From NCBI GenBank assembly GCA_964641155.1, contig CAZXJO010000005.1, forward strand, positions 62,001 to 126,000: 64,000 bases of DNA. Direction: 5' to 3'. Positions 34,136-41,669 of the stretch are shown in pieces (position 1 is the first letter of the stretch; each line of letters begins with the position of its first letter). Under the pieces are notes generated by a model. That model ran no database searches, was not told where the DNA came from, and was given only the letters and a program-made list of their open reading frames with translations. The position numbers and the translations under genes were made by a program. This stretch comes from DTCV01 sp964641155. GTDB lineage: Archaea; Thermoproteota; Thermoprotei_A; Sulfolobales; NBVN01.

Positions 34136-34555
34136 ATGAAAATTTTACGCAAAGCTTTTTACATCGATGATAACTACATCGCGCAATGTAAATTAGTACT
34201 CAATGATAGGGGTTTGGAGGTATTACTAGGTGGTTGGACATTAAGACTGGATAACGATGTCCTCTCGCTATCATTGAAGGAGGTGGAGGTAATTAAGGAC
34301 CTTAAAGGGAGGTCGTTCCTAATCGATGCGAGTGATGTGCTAGAGATTACCTACAGGATGTTAACAACAAATAAGGAAACCTTCCTGAAACTCTTCGGAA
34401 ATTACATCGGTAAGAACCCAAATCTGTACGAGGTTAGCCTGAGAGGTAGGTCCAAGACTCACAGATTCATACTTGCCCAGAGGGATATGGTCAAGTTAAG
34501 AAACCATCTATCCGACCCACCCCCCAACCCCGAAGGGAGTGGTTCAAGACAGTAA
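34136..34555 (+). CDS. Unknown protein paired with rtcB
   Basis: I do not recognise this 139-residue protein. It looks like a mostly beta N-terminal domain (alternating hydrophobic strands from YIAQCKLVL to RSFLIDASDVLEITYRML), then a Lys/Arg-rich segment and a disordered Pro/Ser C-terminus. The strand pattern recalls a small barrel such as a PH-like fold, but no motif proves it. It lacks archease features. The 6-base spacing from rtcB indicates cotranscription, so a role in RNA repair or splicing is a fair hypothesis only. Confidence 0.6.
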   Translation: MKILRKAFYIDDNYIAQCKLVLNDRGLEVLLGGWTLRLDNDVLSLSLKEVEVIKDLKGRSFLIDASDVLEITYRMLTTNKETFLKLFGNYIGKNPNLYEVSLRGRSKTHRFILAQRDMVKLRNHLSDPPPNPEGSGSRQ

Positions 34556-34557
34556 AA

Positions 34558-35034
34558 TTACTTCATAGCCACGAATAAGGTGCTCCTAGTGGCCTTCAGC
34601 CCGGGCTCTCCGTGCTCAACCTTCTTACACGTCGGTGAGAACTCACCTAAGTAGTGCCCGACCATCTCCGGCGTTATCTTAACAGGCACATATTCCTTAC
34701 CATTATACACGGCTATGGTGAGCCCAACCATCACCGGCAACACTATCATATCCCTCACGTGTGTTTTGATAACTACGTTCTTGCCCTCCATCAATAGCTT
34801 ACGGGCCTTCATCACCTTCTCCAACAACTTCATTCTTGGAGAATCCCTATATCCTGCCTGAATCCTACGCGCCCTGACAGAGGAGTCGGACTCCCTTAGC
34901 AAAGACCTCCTAGCCCTGGAAGGGAGTAGCCTAATCAACTCATCCATCGACATACCCATAAGTTCCTCTAAGGTTTTCCCCCTATACTTGAACGACTTCC
35001 ACTCAGGTGGTATGTCAATACCTATGCTCGCCAT
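34558..35034 (-). CDS. rps19: Ribosomal protein S19 (uS19)
   Basis: 30S head protein; archaeal long form of 158 residues with the C-terminal core TPEMVGHYLGEFSPTCKKVEHGEPG. ATG at 35034 is favoured over GTG at 35043. Its own TATA box lies in the end of the upstream SPOUT gene. It has been separated both from rpl2 (normally upstream) and rpl22 (normally downstream), and its 3' end meets the rtcB-linked gene 2 bases away on the other strand. Confidence 0.95.
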   Translation of the reverse strand: MASIGIDIPPEWKSFKYRGKTLEELMGMSMDELIRLLPSRARRSLLRESDSSVRARRIQAGYRDSPRMKLLEKVMKARKLLMEGKNVVIKTHVRDMIVLPVMVGLTIAVYNGKEYVPVKITPEMVGHYLGEFSPTCKKVEHGEPGLKATRSTLFVAMK

Positions 35035-35061
35035 ACCGTTCACTAACTAAAACTGATTAAA

Positions 35062-35982
35062 CTATTTATAAATCTTAGCGCTCTCCCCTATCTCCACATC
35101 ATGTAACAACTCATTAATCACTGCTAGGGTCGCGTAGACCGCCTCCACCGTTCTCACGCTTCGAACTCCTTGTAGTGGTATGGCATTGACGCTGACTTTA
35201 ACGATGTTTCTTAAGGTATGTAGGGTGCCTCCCTCGACTAATTCGTCGAAGTCCTTCCTGTAGTTCCCGAATAATAGAATCAAACCTTCCACACCCCCAC
35301 CGCAAAGCTCTAATATCTTCGACGCACTACCCCCGTGCTTAGTGGTCATCACACCAACCACTTTGGGATTACTCAACATGCGGATTATGGCGCTCATCCT
35401 AGAAGTGACGCTCACCTTGAACCCTAAATACCATGGCACGTCATGCTCACTCACCAACACCCCCTTCAGAGGTTCTTTCCCCACAACCTTCACTAGAACC
35501 CTACGCCCAACACCCAGCCCCATTTCCTCAGCCTTACACTTAGGAATTTCAACCACCACGCAGTCCTTCAACCCGACGTCCACTTTAGCGTATCTACCTC
35601 TAACCCCGCATATGACCCCCTCCCTGACCGGCATTAAGTCTAATCCTTCGTCACTGGCCGGATGTGTTGGGATGTTCAGGGGTGGTAGCATCCCTGCGTA
35701 CTTCAGCGTTCTCACCTTACCAACCAGTTTCTTCCTCATGTAGGGGGGTGTCAGCATGTAGTTCATGATGTCTGCGATAATGTCCGCATCTCCTTCATTA
35801 CAGTCGTTATCTACAAATATAACTACGTCGTCAACCCTGAATATGGCTAGTGCTCTTGCTAAGAAGCCTGAAATGATGGTTTTCTCGTAGAGGCTGTGCT
35901 CAACCGCTAAGATAGAACAGGGAATCACGACTGTAAGCTTAATCCTGCGCTTAGGTGGGGGCCAAACGAATAAATTCTGCAT
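35062..35982 (-). CDS. SPOUT-family RNA methyltransferase (DUF171/SPOUT1-like)
   Basis: A 306-residue protein of the COG2106 family, with a SPOUT knot fold and an OB-like insertion (VREGVICGVRGRYAKVDVGLKDC). The opening LTVVIPCSILAVEHSLYEKT and the C-terminal SAM-binding region LILLFGNYRKDFDELV are typical. Relatives modify RNA, probably rRNA uridines, but the target here is unknown. In archaea this gene usually stands directly upstream of rpl3 in the same direction; here it diverges from rpl3. Confidence 0.88.
   Translation of the reverse strand: MQNLFVWPPPKRRIKLTVVIPCSILAVEHSLYEKTIISGFLARALAIFRVDDVVIFVDNDCNEGDADIIADIMNYMLTPPYMRKKLVGKVRTLKYAGMLPPLNIPTHPASDEGLDLMPVREGVICGVRGRYAKVDVGLKDCVVVEIPKCKAEEMGLGVGRRVLVKVVGKEPLKGVLVSEHDVPWYLGFKVSVTSRMSAIIRMLSNPKVVGVMTTKHGGSASKILELCGGGVEGLILLFGNYRKDFDELVEGGTLHTLRNIVKVSVNAIPLQGVRSVRTVEAVYATLAVINELLHDVEIGESAKIYK
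35064..35073 (-). promoter_or_regulatory. TATA box of rps19 inside the SPOUT gene's last codons
   Basis: On minus, ATTTATAAAT coincides with the codons for Ile-Tyr-Lys and the stop of the SPOUT gene. It is about 34 bases before the rps19 ATG, so rps19 mRNA would be short-leadered or leaderless. Confidence 0.55.
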
Positions 35983-36040
35983 TAATGCAACCTTGACGAT
36001 GTTTTAGAAGTCCGCACAGTGCAAAGGCCATTAGCGCTTC

Positions 36041-36142
36041 CTATTTCTTACCCTTCTTAGAGGTCTTCTCCTCCTTAGGGGTCACTTCTTTGCTGGACTT
36101 ACTTTCAGTCATAAACAAAGTGGTTCTCTGCCTACCTCCCAC
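36041..36142 (-). CDS. 33-residue S25e-like micro-protein
   Basis: A short basic reading frame starting GTG at 36142 and stopping at TAG 36041-36043. It begins MGGRQRTTLF and continues as a Lys/Glu/Ser-rich chain ending KKGKK. The start resembles archaeal S25e (MGGxxK...), but the winged-helix half of S25e (about 70 residues) is missing and cannot fit in the 58 bases before the next gene. GGTGG lies five bases upstream of the start and a TATA element CTTATAAG at 36177-36184 is properly placed. It may be a truncated S25e or a new small basic protein. Confidence 0.45.
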   Translation of the reverse strand: MGGRQRTTLFMTESKSSKEVTPKEEKTSKKGKK

Positions 36143-36160
36143 ACTGACCACCTAATAAGG

Positions 36161-36184
36161 ATTTATACTTTACTAGCTTATAAG
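36161..36184. promoter_or_regulatory. Overlapping divergent promoters
   Basis: CTTATAAG at 36177-36184 is placed for a minus-strand transcript starting near 36155, in front of the micro-ORF. ATTTATAC at 36161-36168 is placed for a plus-strand start near 36190, the first base of the C/D-box RNA. Confidence 0.5.
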
Positions 36185-36190
36185 GATACT

Positions 36191-36243
36191 AGATGATGTG
36201 TTTGCCGAGTACTGAAGCACTTGATGACCCCAACTTCCTGATG
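36191..36243 (+). ncRNA. C/D-box sRNA candidate (2'-O-methylation guide)
   Basis: Boxes occur in canonical order and spacing. C is ATGATGT (36193-36199), D' is CTGA (36212-36215), C' is TTGATGA (36221-36227) and D is CTGA (36238-36241). The D'-C' spacer is 5 bases. The 12-base guide before D' (GTTTGCCGAGTA) is complementary to ACTCGGCAAA, a segment I recall as strongly conserved in archaeal 23S rRNA domain IV; the N+5 rule would place the methyl on the C of CUC. The second guide is CCCCAACTTC. A TATA element ends about 25 bases upstream. Confidence 0.75.
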
Positions 36244-36270
36244 CCATACGACAAACACATTTACTGAAAA

Positions 36271-36280
36271 ACTTTTAAGA
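36271..36280 (+). promoter_or_regulatory. TATA box of the rpl3 operon
   Basis: ACTTTTAAGA lies about 45 bases before the rpl3 ATG, leaving room for a leader with GGTG at 36308. Confidence 0.55.
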
Positions 36281-36319
36281 AGGTGAAAGTACTGTAATAC
36301 TTAGCGTGGTGCGGGTTAA

Positions 36320-37336
36320 ATGGCTCGTAGGAAGACTTCAGCGCCTCGTAGAGGTAGCTTGGCGTTCAGACCTAGGAAGAGGGCTAGCAGGTTAGTCCCT
36401 AGGATAAAAACGTGGCCTGAGTTGAGTCTGGACACTCCTAAGATGTTAGCTTTCATAGGCTACAAGGCCGGTATGACTCACGCAGTAATCATCGATGATT
36501 CACCTAACTCGCTGACCAGTGGGAGGGAGGTGGTCATCCCGGTGACCGTCTTAGAGACCCCGCCGGTGATTCCACTGGCGATAAGGGCCTACAGCAACGT
36601 TAGCATGTGGGGGTCTCAAACCCTCTGCGAGGGTTGGATAGAGCCCCCTAAGGACCTGGAGCTCTGGAGGAAGATACCCAACCTAAAGGGAGGTGACCTG
36701 GATAAGAAGCTCGCAATCATTAACGATAGCATTGAATTAATTAGCAGGATTTCAGTAATAGTTGCTACACAACCGAAGGTTACGGGGGGTTTGAGTAAGA
36801 AGAAACCGGACCTATTTGAAGTTAAGATAGGGGGAGGCGACATACGTTCGCAGTTGAACTACGCAACTTCGATCCTCGGCAAGGAAGTGAGGGTGTCGGA
36901 CGTATTCAGCGAGGGCCAATTCGTGGACATCATAGGTGTTACGAAGGGTAAGGGATTCCAGGGTGTTATGAAGAGATTCGGCGTTAAGGAGCTTCCCAGA
37001 TGGCATAAACACCGTAAGGGAAGTAGGAGAATCGGTTCGAGGAGCCCTACGATGGGTGCGTTAAGCACCGTACCCCAGGCAGGGCAGTTAGGTTTCCACA
37101 GGAGGACTGAATTCAACAAGAGGATTATCAAGATAGGCAGTAACTGGTATGAAGTGGTTCCCTCAGGAGGTTTCCCACATTACGGTCTCATCAACTCCGA
37201 CTACGTCTTAATTAAGGGTAGCATTATGGGCCCGCCTAAGAGACCCATAATTCTAAGGCATCCCATCAGACCACCTACTTGGATTCCTTCGGGCCCACCG
37301 ATCATCACTTACTTAAGCTTGGAGAGCAAGATGTAG
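36320..37336 (+). CDS. rpl3: Ribosomal protein L3 (uL3)
   Basis: 50S protein near the peptidyl-transferase centre. Archaeal long form of 338 residues: RRGSLAFRPRKRA at the start, MLAFIGYKAGMTH, and the W-loop region GVTKGKGFQGVMKRFG. First gene of a four-gene plus-strand unit (L3-L4-L23-L2), opposite in direction to the rest of the ribosomal cluster. Confidence 0.97.
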   Translation: MARRKTSAPRRGSLAFRPRKRASRLVPRIKTWPELSLDTPKMLAFIGYKAGMTHAVIIDDSPNSLTSGREVVIPVTVLETPPVIPLAIRAYSNVSMWGSQTLCEGWIEPPKDLELWRKIPNLKGGDLDKKLAIINDSIELISRISVIVATQPKVTGGLSKKKPDLFEVKIGGGDIRSQLNYATSILGKEVRVSDVFSEGQFVDIIGVTKGKGFQGVMKRFGVKELPRWHKHRKGSRRIGSRSPTMGALSTVPQAGQLGFHRRTEFNKRIIKIGSNWYEVVPSGGFPHYGLINSDYVLIKGSIMGPPKRPIILRHPIRPPTWIPSGPPIITYLSLESKM

Positions 37337-37337
37337 G

Positions 37338-38159
37338 GTGTTTGAAGTGGCTTACAAGGTACTTATAACAACCAATGTAATGCCTAAGAAGTTGAGCGTG
37401 TACGACTTAAGCGGCAACGTCGTCGGTGAGGTAGAACTGCCCCTCATATTCAACTACCCTGTTAGGAAGGACCTCATCAGGAGGGCTTTCCTAGCATCCC
37501 TAACCGCCAGGATCCAACCCAAGGGTAGGGATCCACTAGCAGGTAAGAGAAGGGTGGGTGAGAGTTGGGGAATTAACCGCAGTCTGGCTAGGGTCCCCAG
37601 GTTGGACAATGGTAGGGCCGTAATAGCTCCCATGACCAGAGGTGGTCGACTGGCCCACCCACCGAGGGTCGACGCCAGGATCCACGAGGAGATAAACGAT
37701 AAGGAGAGGCTCCTAGCCATCGCATCAGCTCTATCAGCCACAGCTGAGGTATCCATGGTTAGGGGTAGGGGGCATATTTTCAGCCATGAACAACTGCCAG
37801 TATTAGTGGTTGACGACTTCGAGAAAATAAACATTACCTCAGACGCTAAGAAGGTGTTAGCATCTCTTAAATTGTGGGACGATGTCGTCAGGGCTAAGGA
37901 AAAGATCAAGATAGTGTCGGGCAGAGGTAAAATGAGGGGTAGGAAGTACAGGGAGCCTAAGTCCCTCCTAGCTGTGGTTTCGAGTGCGGACGTTCCCGTC
38001 GTGAAGGCTCTTAGGAACTTGCCAGGTGTTGATGTAGTAGCGGCGAACTCGATAAATGTTGAAGCACTGGCTCCTGGAGGTGTCCCGGGCAGGTTGATGC
38101 TAATGACTTTGAAGGCTCTGGATACTATCAGCAAGATGTATGAGGTGATAACTCTTTGA
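37338..38159 (+). CDS. rpl4: Ribosomal protein L4 (uL4)
   Basis: 50S exit-tunnel protein of about 270 residues. SVYDLSGNVVGEVELP and FNYPVRKDLIRRAF open the mature sequence, and the tunnel loop includes the basic GRDPLAGKRRVGESWG. GTG at 37338, GTG at 37347 (best spaced from GGGTG) and ATG at 37380 are all possible starts. Confidence 0.95.
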   Translation: MFEVAYKVLITTNVMPKKLSVYDLSGNVVGEVELPLIFNYPVRKDLIRRAFLASLTARIQPKGRDPLAGKRRVGESWGINRSLARVPRLDNGRAVIAPMTRGGRLAHPPRVDARIHEEINDKERLLAIASALSATAEVSMVRGRGHIFSHEQLPVLVVDDFEKINITSDAKKVLASLKLWDDVVRAKEKIKIVSGRGKMRGRKYREPKSLLAVVSSADVPVVKALRNLPGVDVVAANSINVEALAPGGVPGRLMLMTLKALDTISKMYEVITL

Positions 38160-38419
38160 AAGACCCTACCAAGGTTTTATTAAGGCCTGTTACGTCTGAG
38201 AAGGCGTTGAACTATATTGAGAAGTACAACACGCTCACGTTCGTGGTGAGCATGGACTCCACTAAAAACGAAGTTAAGTACGCCGTGGAGAAGTTATTCA
38301 ACGTTAAGGTGGAGGACGTTAGGACCTTAATAACGGCTAGGGGTGAGAAGAAGGCTTACATAAGGCTTAAACCCGAGTTCAAAGCCTCAGAAATAGCGAC
38401 CAAGTTAGGTATTTTGTAA
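38156..38419 (+). CDS. rpl23: Ribosomal protein L23 (uL23)
   Basis: 50S exit-site protein that docks SRP and the Sec channel. 87 residues: VLLRPVTSEKALNYIEKYNTLTFVV. TTG start overlaps the L4 stop by 4 bases. Confidence 0.96.
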   Translation: MKDPTKVLLRPVTSEKALNYIEKYNTLTFVVSMDSTKNEVKYAVEKLFNVKVEDVRTLITARGEKKAYIRLKPEFKASEIATKLGIL

Positions 38420-38430
38420 GGTGTTACTTC

Positions 38431-39171
38431 ATGGGTAAGAGAATACTAGCACAGAGGATGGGGAGGGGGTCACCAACATTCCGCAGTCCCTCACACATAC
38501 ACGTAGCTCCAGCGAAGTACCCACCCCCAAGCAATGAAACGTTAAGCGGTGTTGTACTGGAGTTAGTGCATGACCCCGGCAGGCATGTACCCCTAGCACA
38601 TATAAGACTTGAGAACGGAGTGGAGTACTACATACCTGCGGCTGAAGGCATGTACGTGGGTCAGGAAGTTAGCATAGGTCCTCAAGCTCCCGTTAGCGTA
38701 GGGAACACGCTGCCGCTAAGTAACATACCGGAAGGCACTAAGATCTACAACATCGAGTTAAACCCGGGCGATGGTGGTAAGCTCTCAAGGCAGGCAGGGA
38801 GTTATGCCACGATATTAGGCAGATCCGGTAACTACACCATAATACAGCTACCAAGTGGGGGCGTTAAAAGCGTGCTGAGCGAGGCTAGGGCCACCATAGG
38901 CGTACCGGCCGGTGCTGGAAGGACTGAGAAACCACTTCTAAAAGCTGGGGCGTCATACCATAAATGGAAAGTTAAAGCGAGGAAATGGCCTAGGGTGAGA
39001 GGTGTTGCTATGAACGCTGTGTCCCACCCACATGGAGGCGGTTCACACCAAAGTGTCTCCAGACCGTCCACAGTGTCGAGGATGGCGCCACCTGGAAGGA
39101 AGGTTGGACACATAGCTGCTAGGAGGACCGGGAGGAGGAAAGGCAGCAGGTTAGAGACTAAGTCAAAGTGA
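38431..39171 (+). CDS. rpl2: Ribosomal protein L2 (uL2)
   Basis: 50S protein essential for subunit joining and peptidyl transfer. 246 residues with the universally conserved core RGVAMNAVSHPHGGG containing the functional His. It ends the plus-strand L3-L2 unit; rps19, which normally follows, lies about 4 kb away on the other strand. Confidence 0.97.
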   Translation: MGKRILAQRMGRGSPTFRSPSHIHVAPAKYPPPSNETLSGVVLELVHDPGRHVPLAHIRLENGVEYYIPAAEGMYVGQEVSIGPQAPVSVGNTLPLSNIPEGTKIYNIELNPGDGGKLSRQAGSYATILGRSGNYTIIQLPSGGVKSVLSEARATIGVPAGAGRTEKPLLKAGASYHKWKVKARKWPRVRGVAMNAVSHPHGGGSHQSVSRPSTVSRMAPPGRKVGHIAARRTGRRKGSRLETKSK

Positions 39172-39241
39172 GGATTAGGAATTCAGGAAAGAACTTCATT
39201 TCACATCACTCCACTCAGTGCTTACACCCTTCATCATTTCC

Positions 39242-39937
39242 TCACCTGCAGTAGAGTTCTAAGACCCTATTAATTATTTTCGAAGTGCTCGCAATATCCG
39301 CTTTATATTTGTTCGGCAATCTTAAAACCTCGGTGTTAATGCCCAACTTTAAGGCATGGTTAATCAGCAACCCTTCATTGATCGGCTGGTCAGGACCCAG
39401 TAATATGACGTCAGGCCTCACAACCTCAACGCTTTTAAGTATATCCTCCTCACTCCCCAGCATTGCCCTGTAAACGTACTTCAAAGAACTCAGCACTTCC
39501 AACCTACTTAATTCGTCGTTTATTGGCTCCCTACCCTTAATCTTTCTAACGGTTGAATCCCTAGCGACTACAGCGTACACTAACCCCAACTTAGACGCCT
39601 CGTTTAAGTAGTAAATATGCCCGGAATGCAGTATGTCGAACGTCCCACCCACTAACACCCTCCTTACTTTGGGGTACTCCCAGCTGAAGTTAACTATGTT
39701 TAATAACCTTAAGGAGTCGAGAAGGCCTTCAGCGTAGGCTATGCAGGAAAGTGATGTGATGTAATCACCTATGCTGAAGTAGTACCTAGAATCACTTACA
39801 TAAGTCCTAACCAAGTTGATCACCTCCCTAACCTCAGGCACCCTAACATCTTCGTCCTTAATCTTACTTAGGGCATTCTCAACCATCATCACGTACTTAA
39901 GTACCCTACTAGCCAGACCCTCATCTACAGTAGACAT
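39242..39937 (-). CDS. DUF357 domain fused to a cytidylyltransferase-like domain
   Basis: A two-domain protein of 231 residues. Residues 1-85 form a helical DUF357 domain. From about residue 90 comes a nucleotidyltransferase domain with GGTFDILHSGH, the HxGH motif of CTP/ATP-transferring enzymes. FAD synthetase RibL, ethanolamine-phosphate and glycerol-phosphate cytidylyltransferases share this fold, so the substrate is open; FAD synthesis is one candidate. It overlaps the end of dphB by 17 bases. Confidence 0.88.
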   Translation of the reverse strand: MSTVDEGLASRVLKYVMMVENALSKIKDEDVRVPEVREVINLVRTYVSDSRYYFSIGDYITSLSCIAYAEGLLDSLRLLNIVNFSWEYPKVRRVLVGGTFDILHSGHIYYLNEASKLGLVYAVVARDSTVRKIKGREPINDELSRLEVLSSLKYVYRAMLGSEEDILKSVEVVRPDVILLGPDQPINEGLLINHALKLGINTEVLRLPNKYKADIASTSKIINRVLELYCR

Positions 39938-40706
39938 CGCTCACCACCTCCAAAGCCTCCGCCTCAGTGAAGTGTAGCTTGGGGGAAGTTATTATCAGGG
40001 TATGTGGTGGTTCCCCGAAATCAATGTCTAGTAGTTCCGATAACTTACCTGGACATACCTTCATCCCCTTATCACCCAGCCTACTAATACCTACTGCTAG
40101 TCTGCTATGACTTATAACACCTTCCCCCCTTAACTTCTCAATGTCGAACAGTATCTCAACAGCTTCCTTTATGGTCATGAAGACCTTCCTCTCCACATCA
40201 ATCTCTAATAGGAGTAAGGTATGCAGGTTCCTAGCCGAGTTCTCCTTAATCACTTCATACGGGTACTCGTATATGATACCGTCCTTTGGGTATGTGACGG
40301 TTGAAATCCTACCAAATTTATATGCCATTAAGCCCGAAAGACTGATTGAGGAGGAAACCACGCTGACCCCCGGCACGACTTCAACTTCGTACCCCCTTCT
40401 CCTAGCCTCGATCAGTAAGCTCACATGAGTAGTTGCGATTAATGCGTCCCCGGGTGATAGCAGGGCAACGTCACCCTCATCAAGGGCTTTGAAAATCAAC
40501 TCCCCGTTAAGGTCTTCCAGGTCCGCCCTGCTTAAAACCCTATAATCCTTCCCTACAATTTCCGCGAACCTCTTACCATCACCCAGTAAGACGCCGGTGT
40601 AGCCGTCAAGGAAAACGTTCTTAACGCTCTTCAAAACGTTCAAAGCCTTAATCGTTAGGTAGTCCAACGATATACCTGCCCCAACTAGGAACAGCTTACC
40701 CCTCAT
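39921..40706 (-). CDS. dphB: Diphthine synthase
   Basis: SAM-dependent methyltransferase that modifies the diphthamide residue of elongation factor 2. 261 residues of the tetrapyrrole-methylase fold: LFLVGAGISLDYLTIKAL at the start, then LSPGDALIATTH and VVPGVSVVSSSISLSGLMAYKFG. The typical first-motif GLGL is GAGI here. It lies in a minus-strand set of three overlapping genes. Confidence 0.94.
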   Translation of the reverse strand: MRGKLFLVGAGISLDYLTIKALNVLKSVKNVFLDGYTGVLLGDGKRFAEIVGKDYRVLSRADLEDLNGELIFKALDEGDVALLSPGDALIATTHVSLLIEARRRGYEVEVVPGVSVVSSSISLSGLMAYKFGRISTVTYPKDGIIYEYPYEVIKENSARNLHTLLLLEIDVERKVFMTIKEAVEILFDIEKLRGEGVISHSRLAVGISRLGDKGMKVCPGKLSELLDIDFGEPPHTLIITSPKLHFTEAEALEVVSDVYCR

Positions 40707-41142
40707 CCGGAAGCAACACCTCGTAACCCTCAGTAGTTAGCTGAAACTCCAAGTTTAATACATCCTTAAACGAATTAATTATCTTAAAGATATCGAATAA
40801 CCTGGAAGACGGCAAACTGAAAACCACCTTGACTCCCTCCCCCCTTAACTCAAAACTACCTTCGAACTGACTTAGGACCTCGCTCAGCCCCCCGAAGAAC
40901 TCACCTACGGTCAATTCAGGACTTAGATGAACCTCCACGAACGCCTTAAGAACCGAACTGTTTACGTAATCGTACCTGATCAGAATCCTTACTTCTGTAA
41001 GGACGCACCTACTAGTGGTGGCGCACTTGACCGCCAGCCTAAACACCACGTCGTTAGATAGCAGCAGATCTGCTTCATTAAATGCGCTTACCATAACGTC
41101 GTATGGAATTAAAGAGCTCAGTAAATCAAGTGCGGAATCCAA
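40696..41142 (-). CDS. Unknown protein upstream of dphB
   Basis: I do not recognise this 148-residue protein. It alternates helices and strands, has two cysteines (KCATTSRC) and an acidic C-terminus, and no membrane segment. It overlaps dphB by 11 bases and is probably the first gene of the dphB/DUF357 operon. No function can be assigned. Confidence 0.6.
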   Translation of the reverse strand: MDSALDLLSSLIPYDVMVSAFNEADLLLSNDVVFRLAVKCATTSRCVLTEVRILIRYDYVNSSVLKAFVEVHLSPELTVGEFFGGLSEVLSQFEGSFELRGEGVKVVFSLPSSRLFDIFKIINSFKDVLNLEFQLTTEGYEVLLPDEG

Positions 41143-41366
41143 CTTAATTTAGATCATCCCCCATCCTCATGTGTTAAATTCACTGATGCGTTATCTTCCG
41201 TGTGTGGAGAGCGGGCTAGCGACTGGTAGGAGGTGAGTTCTCGTAGATCACACCCCATCCGTTTACCATCCCTTAGATTAGATCTTACCTCAACCATTTA
41301 AGCATGAAACGCGACTCACATGTATGTTTAGTGTATTACGTTTTTTAAGCCTTCAAATCCCTAAGA
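41143..41366. other. Divergent spacer with a possible structured segment
   Basis: About 220 bases between the unknown gene and gatC. The gatC promoter (TTTTTTAAG, about 41340-41348) lies at the right. A GC-rich part (about 41200-41260) can pair GTGTG with CACAC around smaller stems, but it lacks tRNA, C/D or ACA features. Nothing firm is seen. Confidence 0.3.
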
Positions 41367-41381
41367 ATGTGGTATTCGAAT

Positions 41382-41669
41382 ATGCCTGATGATTTGGGAG
41401 CATGGATTGAGAGAGTTTCCAGGCTGGCGTTGATTAAGGTTAAGGACGAGGAAAGGAAGATAATACTCGAAGATATGAGGAAAATCTTGGATTTTTTCAA
41501 CAGTATAAACGCGTTGGACCTATCTGATGTCGAACCCCTATTCATGGTTTTGAACGAGAGGCCGGTGCTTAGGGATGATGTTCCAGGCGAGTGCCTAAGC
41601 ATTGAGGACGTGTTATCTAACATCAAGGAAAGTCAGGGCAACTACATCAAAGGTCCTAGAACCGGGTAG
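41382..41669 (+). CDS. gatC: Asp/Glu-tRNA amidotransferase subunit C
   Basis: Small subunit that stabilises the GatA-GatB complex. 95 residues: VSRLALIKVKDEERKIILEDMRKILDFFNSI, then DVEPLFMV and RDDVP. The ATG at 41382 is preferred to the one at 41367, which would lie at the predicted transcription start. gatA follows at once. Confidence 0.94.
   Translation: MPDDLGAWIERVSRLALIKVKDEERKIILEDMRKILDFFNSINALDLSDVEPLFMVLNERPVLRDDVPGECLSIEDVLSNIKESQGNYIKGPRTG

Noticed and set aside
41195..41265. tRNA or split-tRNA-like segment before gatC
   Set aside because: GC-rich with some pairing, but no T-loop TTCRA sequence, no acceptor pairing and no anticodon arm.
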